DNA from: Coix lacryma-jobi var. lacryma-jobi | Taxonomy: Eukaryota; Streptophyta; Magnoliopsida; Poales; Poaceae | Assembly: GCA_009763385.1 (NCBI GenBank) | Contig: CM019827.1 | Coordinates: forward strand, 90,132,314 to 90,196,313 | Reading direction: 5' to 3' | Length of the DNA stretch: 64,000 nucleotides | In this document: positions 57,324-64,000 of the stretch, in pieces | Layout: every line of letters starts with the position of its first letter | Position numbering within the stretch: the stretch's first letter is position 1 | Notes under the pieces: generated by a model | The model's input: the letters and a program-made list of their open reading frames with translations, nothing else | Database searches by the model: none | What the model was told of the DNA's origin: nothing | Made by a program: the position numbers and the translations under genes

Positions 57324-58400
57324 CTATGGGTAAAAACGGTGCAAGTTGCTTGCGTTCCATGTGTGGGCTGATTCTTCGCCCTTGTCGTTCAGCAGCCGGA
57401 ATACACCTGGTGCCGCCATACTTGCCACGATGAAAGGGCCCTGCCATTGCGTCTGCAGCTTACCTTGCTTGTCCGGCTGCCGAATGGTGACCATGTCACC
57501 AGGATTGATGTCCTTCCTGACTATGGTTTTGTCTCTGTGGTGCTTTGTTCCCGCATGATACTTTTCGAGATTGTCTACTGCTTGTAGCCTTACCTCCTCG
57601 ATGGTGTTGAGCTCGAGGTGCCTTTGCTCCTGAGTCCCTGGAGCCATTTCGGTCCGGAAGGAGCCCAATTTTACCTCTTCCAGAGTGATTGCTTCTTCGC
57701 CGTAAAGCAAACGGAATGGAGTGAAGCCGGTAGCTCTGGAACGTGAGATATTGTGCCCCGATACCGCTGTCGTTAGGGTGTTGGCCCATTTGCCTTTCGG
57801 CGAATCGTACAAGGTTTTTGATATTGTCAAAAAGATTAATCCGTTCGCTCTCTCGACAGCCCCGTTTGCTTGTGGGTAGTTTACTGAAGCGAAATTGAGC
57901 TGGACGTTGAGTTCGTCGCAGAAACTCCTGAATTCGGCGCAATCAAATTGCTTTCCGTTGTCGCAAGTGATGAAGGAAGGGACGCCGAAACGACAAATTA
58001 TCCACTACCAGACGAACTTGGTTAATGAGGTGGAAGTTATGCTTGCGAGGGCTTTCGCATCTATCCACTTGGTGAAATACTCGAGGGCGACCGCTGCAAA
58101 ACGAAGGTTGCCCGGAGCTGCTGGTAGCGGTCCGACTATGTCGATGCCCCATCTCTGCAATGGCCAGGTTGGAACTATCGGCGTGGTTTCGTTTGCTGGG
58201 GCTTTTTGGTTTTTGGCGAACATCTGGCAGCCTTTGCAACGTTTGACCAGCTCTCTTGCGTCTGATGCGGCGGAAGGCCAATAGAATCCTTGCCTCATTG
58301 CTCTGTGTGCTATCTCGTGAGGCCCCCTGTGTGCCTCGCACATTCCGGGGTGCATTTCTTCGAGCAACTGAATGCCCTCATGCCTGCTTATGCTTTTCAA
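57324..58400 (-). pseudogene. Tat-lineage integrase
   Basis: One frame from 58400 to 57324 broken by a single in-frame TAG (58005-58007). It covers the zinc-binding part (LLEEMHPGMCEAHRGPHEIA; RCKGCQMFAK), the core with WGIDIVGPLP (first Asp), FITCDNGKQFDCAEFRS (second Asp) and NYPQANGAVERANG (Glu), and the C-terminal GDMVTIRQPDKQGKLQTQWQ ending NLHRFYP. All three catalytic acids are kept. It would insert the DNA copy into the genome. Upstream it is out of register with RNase H. Confidence 0.9.
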
Positions 58401-58980
58401 GAGGGGGCTACTATCCCATTTTTGAATAGCTGCTCCCCGATGATTGAGTAACCTTTCACTCTGGCTGCCATCCTTTCGGCGTCCTTTCTGGACTCCGACT
58501 CGTATGTTCCAGCCAAGTAGGCGAATATCTGCGACCTCCAGTCGTCACTGGCGATAGCGTGTACCGAACTTGGGTGATCTTCCTCTTCTTTCACAGCTTT
58601 GGCCGAAAGGACTTGGTAGAACACATCTGGTGGTAAAAGCAGATTTTGTGCCACGGCTTTGGCCAATTCGTCCGCTTCTGTGTTTTCGGCTCTTGGAATG
58701 TGGCGTAAAGTGAAGCATGTGAAATATTTCTCCATTCTTCTGATTGCTACCAGATACTTGGCTAGCTCTGATTCCCTTGCCGTGATGTCCTTTTCGGCAT
58801 GGCCGACGACCACCTGGGAATCTGACTTGACTATGCATCTTCTTGCTCCGATTGCTCGGAGCTTTCGTAAGCCCAGCAGGAAGGCTTCATATTCGGCAGT
58901 ATTGTTAGTTGTAAGGGGCTCTTGGCGGGGTTAGGATCTCCGATATTCCGGCTCCCGCCATTCCCCAAGCGCCATCACAA
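58397..58980 (-). pseudogene. Second (plant-type) RNase H of the Tat element
   Basis: The frame from 58813 contains ITARESELAKYLVAIRRMEK and LRHIPRAENTEADELAKAVA, the second half of the plant-type RNase H. The first half (58820-58980, with VNCDGAWG) is in another frame with stops. Then a linker and the start of the integrase region follow. This domain marks the Tat lineage. Confidence 0.8.
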
Positions 58981-58997
58981 TTTACAGTCCATACGGG

Positions 58998-60056
58998 CTA
59001 TTCGAATTCAAGAGTTGTGTCGAAAGCCACCGGAGTCCAATCTGCTATGAAATCCGCTATTGCTTGCGAATTGATTGCGGAGACTGCTTGATGGTCAACA
59101 TAGGGCAACAGGTTTTTCTTCTGCTTCTGGCTTTCGAAGAACTTGTCGGTCATCTGCGAGAAAGTCGGGCCTGCGTTCCGCAGTCCTTCCGGCATCTGCC
59201 GATAGCAATATGTGCCGGTTGGGGTGATGAAACTGGTTTTCTCCTCATCGTCGGGATGGAGCCATATCTGGTGATAACCTGAAAAACAATCTAGTAGACT
59301 CATAATTTTACAACCGGCTTCAATGTCAACGAGCTTGTCGATGCGGGGCAAAGGATACGGGTCCTTCAGACAACATTTGTTGAGGTCGGTGAAATCGACG
59401 CACATTCGCCATTTTCCATTCTTCTTCTTCACCAGGACAACGTTTGCCAGTCATTTGGGGTACTGGACTGGTCGGATCACTCCCGCGTCAAGTAGCCTCT
59501 GCACTTCGGCCCTTGCCGCGTCTGCCCTTTCGTTTGACATCTTTCTCAATTTTTGCTTTCTGGGCTTAGAGCCGCTTGCGACATTCAAACTATGCTGAGC
59601 GAGATCCCTGTTGACGCCTTGCAAGTCGTTTGCTGAACAGGTGAAAATATCTTCGTTCTCCGCTAGAAAAGATGCCAAAGCATTCCATTCCCCTTCTGGC
59701 ATGCCTGACCCAATGTGCACAACCCTTTCGGGCCTGGAAGCCATAAGTGGGATCCTTACGGTTTCTTCGACTGCTCTGACCTTACATTCCGGCGAGCTGG
59801 CGATAGCGTGTTCTTCGGCGGTTGCTTGCATTTCGTCTTTCTTTGCTACCTCATTTATAAGGCTTTGGCCCGGGGTTGGTCTGCTCTCAATTCTTCTTGA
59901 GGCTTGCTGATCTCCGTGCACGGTAATGATGTCGAAAGGGGATGGCATTTTCATACATAGGTAGCTTTGTTTGATTATGACATTGAACTTGTTGGTGAAA
60001 CCCCTGCAGAAAATGGTGGTGTACAGGTAGTCCATGTTAACTATATCAAACATCAC
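58998..60056 (-). pseudogene. Reverse transcriptase with internal deletion
   Basis: One frame with a TGA at 59451-59453 (a Trp in relatives). N-terminal motifs: EDIFTCSANDLQGVNRDLAQ, ERADAARAEVQRLLDAGVIR. After the stop come GKWRMCVDFTDLNKCCLKDP, PLPRIDKLVDIEAGCKIMSL and FSGYHQIWLHPDDEEKTSFI. After FSQMTDKFFESQKQKKNLLP the sequence jumps to the linker between the two RNase H domains (SQAIADFIADWTPVAF). The YxDD motif, thumb and first RNase H are missing, so the enzyme is dead by deletion. Confidence 0.9.
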
Positions 60057-60336
60057 CGTTTCGGTGCGTACTCTCTCTTCCTCGGCGAAAGATACTGGGA
60101 TTTGTTTCTTGACGATAGCGTCGATCTTTCTTCCTCCAAATCCTTACAAAGAATTGCCAGCGGGGTCCAAACTGCGCCTGTACATTCCCATCGCTTCGAT
60201 AGCCTTGACGAACAAGATGTCTGCTGAGCTTCCGGTGTCAATCAAGATGTTATGCAGGGTGAAACCGGCCACATTGGTCGTGGCGACGAAAGCATCACAA
60301 TGTGGGTAGTCACGAACTTTGAAATCCGATTCGTCG
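60057..60336 (-). pseudogene. Aspartic protease of the Tat element
   Basis: In the same frame as RT. Reads DFKVRDYPHCDAFVATTNVA, then NILIDTGSSADILFVKAIEA with the active-site Asp-Thr-Gly at about 60233-60241. In-frame stops lie at 60144-60146 (TAA) and near 60339 (TGA). Upstream gag was lost where the Sirevirus LTR starts at 60381. Confidence 0.85.
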
Positions 60337-61204
60337 AATCATATCGGTGCTAACGACCAGGCTGGCCTGTTCAGCGGGAGTGAAAGGTCCTTGTTTGGTT
60401 TTGGTAATTGAGTGACAACTTAGGTGGACTAATATGTGTTTAAAGTGAATTACACAGGTGATTAGTCCACAGGTGATCATGTGTGAGCAACATATGCCAT
60501 AGAGGAGAAATGGCTTGGAGGATGTTGAAATGCTCATGCATGAAGATGAAGAAGGAGCTTAATGCATATGTGACATGACATGTGGTCATATGGCTAAGAT
60601 GAAGAAGATCAAGGCAAGACTTGGCTTGATGGACCGGTTGCGAAGGTGAAGGGCAAGTTGAGGCTTTGAAGCCGTTGGTACCGAGTGTCGGGAGGCTTAA
60701 GCAAGACTTGGCGCCGAAGGACCGAAGCGATGGTGAAGAGCAAGTGATGTCAAGATCGATGGACCATGGAGGCCATGTGATGATATGAAGTGGATCATAT
60801 CATTTGAAGATAGGTTGGTGCATGTGTTGCATCAACACCGAAGGAGATGGAATGGAATGCGCAAGGCAAAGGTATATTTGTAGGGCATTTCATTTCACCG
60901 GTCATAGGTGTGTAGAGAAGATTATGACCGGGTTTAGGATAGATGGCCGTACTATTAAGAGGAGCAAACTTGTTTGCATATCGGTCATCTAGTGCCACTT
61001 GAGCGATCTAACTTTGCGATGTTACTAAGATCGAGTGGCGTGGTGAGAGCAAGTGAAAATCCTTTGAAAATTGTTTGTGAAAATGCTAACACACATGCAC
61101 ATGATGTTGTACACTTGTTGGTGTTAGCACATTTGCAAAGGAGAAGTTGTTGGAGTTGGTTTGGATCAACTCGGAGATGAAAATGAAGTTTTCTGTGTGT
61201 TGTC

Positions 61205-61760
61205 GGTGGTACCGACCCTGGGTTGTCGGTGGTACCGCCCAAGGATGCAGCGCGCAGACCTCTCTGGACCGAAGCGGTTTTGGCCTGGCGGTGGTACCGC
61301 CATTACCTCGGTACTACCGCCGGCGGTGGTACCGACCGGATGGTCGGTGGTACTGTGGCCCTGAGGAGTCTCGCGAGGCTCTCTGTTGTTTTCGAAAATA
61401 GCTTGCCGGTAGTACCGCCATTACCTCGGTACTACCGCCCGCGGTGGTACCGACCTATGGCCGGTAGTAACCAAGTTTGCGGAGCTCTCTGGTTTGAGTT
61501 GAAAATGGCCTGGCGGTAGTACCGCCATTACCTCGGTACTACCGCCCGCGGTGGTACCGACGCAAGGTCGGTAGTGGCTGTTTTTTCGCAGAGCTCTCTG
61601 GTCGCGGCGATTTTGGCCTGGCGGTAGTACCGCCATGACCTCGGTACTACCGACCTCGGAGGAACCGACCAGGGGTCGGTGGTTTGCCTAAATCTGCGCG
61701 ATGTGAGGTAACGGCTAGTTTGACTAAGCCGGTAGTACCGCCCAGGAGGGGTCGGTACTA
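61205..61760. repeat. Tandem block of about 108 bp units made of palindromes
   Basis: Four units start at about 61287, 61402, 61510 and 61617. Each has GGCGGTAGTACCGCC (or GGCGGTGGTACCGCC), then ATTACC, then CGGTACTACCGCC and a GCGGTGGTACCGAC copy. The last unit is cut short. Confidence 0.85.
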
Positions 61761-61818
61761 CCGACCGGAGCGCAGAATGCCCAGTGAAGGGGCATAACGG
61801 CTAGTTGGCCATTGAGGC

Positions 61819-61826
61819 TATATATA
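61819..61826 (+). promoter_or_regulatory. TATA box of the Sirevirus LTR
   Basis: TATATATA after AACGGCTAGTTGGCC, in the same setting as the TATA box of the solo LTR at 10846. Confidence 0.65.
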
Positions 61827-62860
61827 GTCGTTGAGGCCGGCTTTGGGCCGTGGGTTGGAGCACTCCAAAGCCTTGGTGGCTTGTGTGGATGTGCTTGGGA
61901 GCCCTCTAACACACATATGCTTTATTGCTCATCCGATTGTGTGAGAGAGTGATCCTAGTGCGTTGCTTTGAGAGATAGCATCGAGTGGCACTAGGTGTTC
62001 GAGTTGCAAGCCGGTGGTGCTTATTACTCTTGGAGGTTGCCACCTCCTAGACGGCTTGGTGATCGAGTCTCCGTCGTGAAGCCCGCGTGAAGATTGTGCG
62101 TGGCTCCGGAGAAGGATTGTGAGGGGCATTGTGCTCGCCCCGCGGGGATCGCGAAGAGCAACTCTAGTGGATTGCGCGTGTCATTGAGTTACCCTCACTT
62201 GTGGGTGAGTTCTTGCGGCGCTCGAGTGTCGAGCTAGGTGTGGTGCCTATTAGCCGCCGAACTACCAAAGTGTGTGGTCGACACAACGGGGACTAGCTTG
62301 GTGGCAACCAAGTGAACCTCGGGGAAAAATCACCGTGTCAACATTGTCTACTCTTCTCGGTGGTTTGCAATCTCCTTACACAAGCTTGTATTTACTTTCA
62401 TACATATTGTGCTTGTGTAGCTATCTTGCTTGTGTAGCATAGAGTTGATCCCATGAGTGACTAGTTGACTTGTAGTCTTGCTAGTCACATTGCTTAGTTT
62501 GTGTAGCTAAGTTGAGCTCTCTAATTTGGCTTGTGTAGCCTTGTTATTGAGCATTGCTAGTGAGCTTAGGCTTCGCGCTTTTGCTTAGTGGCTTGTGTAG
62601 GAGCTCCCTCGTGCTTAAAGTACTAGTTGCATAGGATTGTGTGACCTTGCTTCTAGAATTGGTTAGGTGAGCTTTAGCTAGCCCGACACCTTATTTGCAT
62701 TGTTTAGGATCTTTTATAAGGTGTCATAGAGTATAAGTAGAGGGGTGTAGTCTTGGCTAGACCGATAGTTTTAATTCCGCATTTATTTCGGTTAGCCGGT
62801 GCGATTAATTTTAAAAAGGACTATTCACCCCCCCTCTAGTCCGCCATCTCGACCCTTCAA

Positions 62861-62873
62861 TTGGTATCGGAGC
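62861..62873 (+). other. Primer binding site, initiator-Met tRNA type
   Basis: TTGGTATCGGAGC one base after the LTR; one change from the canonical TGGTATCAGAGC. Confidence 0.9.
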
Positions 62874-62910
62874 AAGGTCTCTCATTTGTGGTCTTCACCG
62901 ACCCGAGAGG

Positions 62911-64000
62911 ATGGCGTCTAGTGGGCTAGATGATGTGTGTGATACACATATTTTTGATGGCACACACTTTGCACAATGGAAACACCATATGCTTGATCAT
63001 TTTCGTGCAAAGGGGCCAAAGTTTTGGTGGATTATCACTAGTGGTCTCACTCATGTTTTGGACCATAGAAATCTCACCAAAGCTCAAAAGGATCTCTTTG
63101 AACTTGATGCAAATGCTTATTGTTATCTAATGGATGCATTGAGTTTTGAGTTGTTTTATAAGATCAACTCCAAAGGGACCGCCCATGAGATGTGGGAATC
63201 CATCAAGACCACCTTCGGTGATCCCTCCACGTTTGATGATGGCAAGTTCATAAAGGAGGATTAACCGGTGGTACATGAGGATGTTGAGCATGACCGCAAC
63301 ATAGTTGTTGTGGAAGATTGCTCCACCTCATGTTCAAGTGATGCAATCAATGAAAATACTTCAAGCACACTTGACAAGATGGAAGATGATGCCTCAAGTG
63401 ATGCAAGTGATGATTCAACCTCAAGCACACTTGATGGTAATGATGGCTCATGCTCGGGCGATGATCGTGATACTACTACAAGCCCATCGCCACATTGCTT
63501 CATGTCACAAGGTGACACCAAGGTATTTAATGCAAATGTGGTTGATCATGTTGATTCATATGATGAGCTTGTTAGTAGACTTGCTAGCATGACCATGTCT
63601 TTAGAAAATGAGAAAAATAAAACAATGAAATTAACAAATGAAAACTCATTTCTAAAGAACTCATGTGAAGAACATAAGCGCTTACTTGATGTTCTTAAAG
63701 CTTCACATGATGATTTAATTGAAAAGTATGGCTCTCTCATTAAGGAGCTTTCAAAGAAAATTAAAAATAATGAGAGCTCATCACATGGATCAAATGATCA
63801 ATTGCAAAATGTTGCTAACCCATGTGATGTAGGCAAGAAGAATGTATCCACCTCTTGTGATGATTTAATATCTATGCCATGTTCTTCACATATAGATGCT
63901 TGTTCTACTTCTATGTCTTGTGAGACTAACCTTTTGAAGGAGAACAATGAGCTCAAACTTGAAGTGAAGAACTTGAGCAACAAGTTAGAGAGGTGGTGTA
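62911..64000 (+). pseudogene. Sirevirus gag, with an early stop, incomplete
   Basis: The ATG at 62911, 38 bases after the primer site, opens MASSGLDDVCDTHIFDGTHF. The Copia gag landmarks LDANAYCYLMDALSFELFYK and GTAHEMWESIKTTFGD follow. A TAA at 63262-63264 ends it at residue 117. The same frame then stays open to the window end, first Ser/Asp-rich (SSDASDDSTSSTLDGNDGSC), then coiled-coil-like (LVSRLASMTMSLENEKNKTM; ENNELKLEVKNLSNKLERW). No zinc knuckle is seen within the window. The usual gag middle is short, suggesting a deletion near 63250. Confidence 0.75.

Larger units (their letters stand above)
41474..60380 (-). mobile_element. Ty3/Gypsy Tat-lineage remnant with antisense gene
   Basis: The pol genes read on the minus strand at 57324-60336. 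To their left, downstream in the element's sense, lie two tandem-repeat arrays and then a gene on the opposite (plus) strand. This layout, pol then repeats and an antisense frame before the 3' LTR, is known from Tat elements of grasses such as maize Grande. No LTR of this element remains: the left end is cut by the Copia LTR at 41473 and the right end by the Sirevirus LTR at 60381. A Gypsy element sits inside it at 45671-53769. Confidence 0.75.
60381..62859 (+). repeat. 5' LTR of the Sirevirus
   Basis: 2479 bp; TGAAAGGTCC...CGACCCTTCA. A TATA box is at 61819-61826 and a palindrome-rich tandem block at 61205-61760. Similar in plan to the solo LTR at 9632-11807. Confidence 0.85.
60381..64000 (+). 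mobile_element. Sirevirus-type Copia element, 5' part
   Basis: A 2479-bp LTR that begins TGAAAGGTCCTTGTTTGGTT, then a primer site for initiator-Met tRNA and a gag frame, all on the plus strand. The start matches the Maximus-like group of grass Sireviruses as I remember it. The element runs off the window, so its pol and 3' LTR are not seen. The base pentamer before the LTR is GGGAG. It interrupts the protease region of the Tat remnant. Confidence 0.85.

Overview
The window is intergenic, repeat-dense DNA from a grass (Poaceae). Grass markers are a CACTA transposon with TTTAGTCCCGG-type subterminal repeats, a second CACTA family built on CACTCGGCAAAG repeats, a 91-bp Stowaway MITE with the CTCCCTCCGTCCCA terminus, Sirevirus-type Copia elements with initiator-Met tRNA primer sites, and Tat-lineage Gypsy elements. 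I see no intact host gene, no rRNA or tRNA gene and no CRISPR. Every recognisable coding region belongs to a transposable element, and nearly all carry stops or frameshifts.

Layout. 1-5989: a decayed CACTA transposon whose TNP2-type transposase reads on the minus strand; its right terminal repeat is intact. 5990-7250: exon-like fragments of an unidentified gene next to the CACTA end. 7317-7765: a MITE. 9028-11869: a non-autonomous CACTA element split by a solo Sirevirus LTR (9632-11807, perfect ACTTT target duplication), which is itself split by the Stowaway. 13296-14576: a non-autonomous CACTA element with a TAT duplication. 14768-29156: a complete but dead Tat-lineage Gypsy element (LTRs 779 and 788 bp, CGAGC duplication) with a solo LTR of about 5 kb inserted in its gag. 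29954-41473: a minus-strand Sirevirus Copia element with LTRs of about 2.04 kb and no matching target duplication. 41474-60380: a minus-strand Tat-lineage Gypsy remnant that carries an opposite-strand, intron-bearing accessory gene (41970-45095), an inserted non-autonomous Gypsy element (45671-53769, CGAAC duplication), an array of about 22 copies of an 84-88 bp repeat, an array of 11 copies of a 54-bp repeat, and a broken pol. 60381-64000: the 5' LTR (2479 bp), primer site and start of gag of another Sirevirus on the plus strand, running off the window.

The genes work only as parts of their elements: gag packages RNA, protease matures it, reverse transcriptase and RNase H copy it, integrase inserts it, and the CACTA transposase cuts and pastes. 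Nested order gives relative ages: Stowaway is younger than the solo LTR, which is younger than its CACTA host; the Gypsy element at 45671 and the Sirevirus at 60381 are both younger than the Tat remnant they interrupt.

The most striking non-coding signals are: (1) a 37-38 bp periodic array of small hairpins in both LTRs of the 29954-41473 Copia element, whose stems differ from unit to unit yet stay complementary, including one compensatory double change between the two LTRs; (2) clusters of CGG-N5/6-CCG palindromes, different in sequence, in three Sirevirus LTR families; and (3) the antisense accessory gene and tandem arrays of the Tat remnant.
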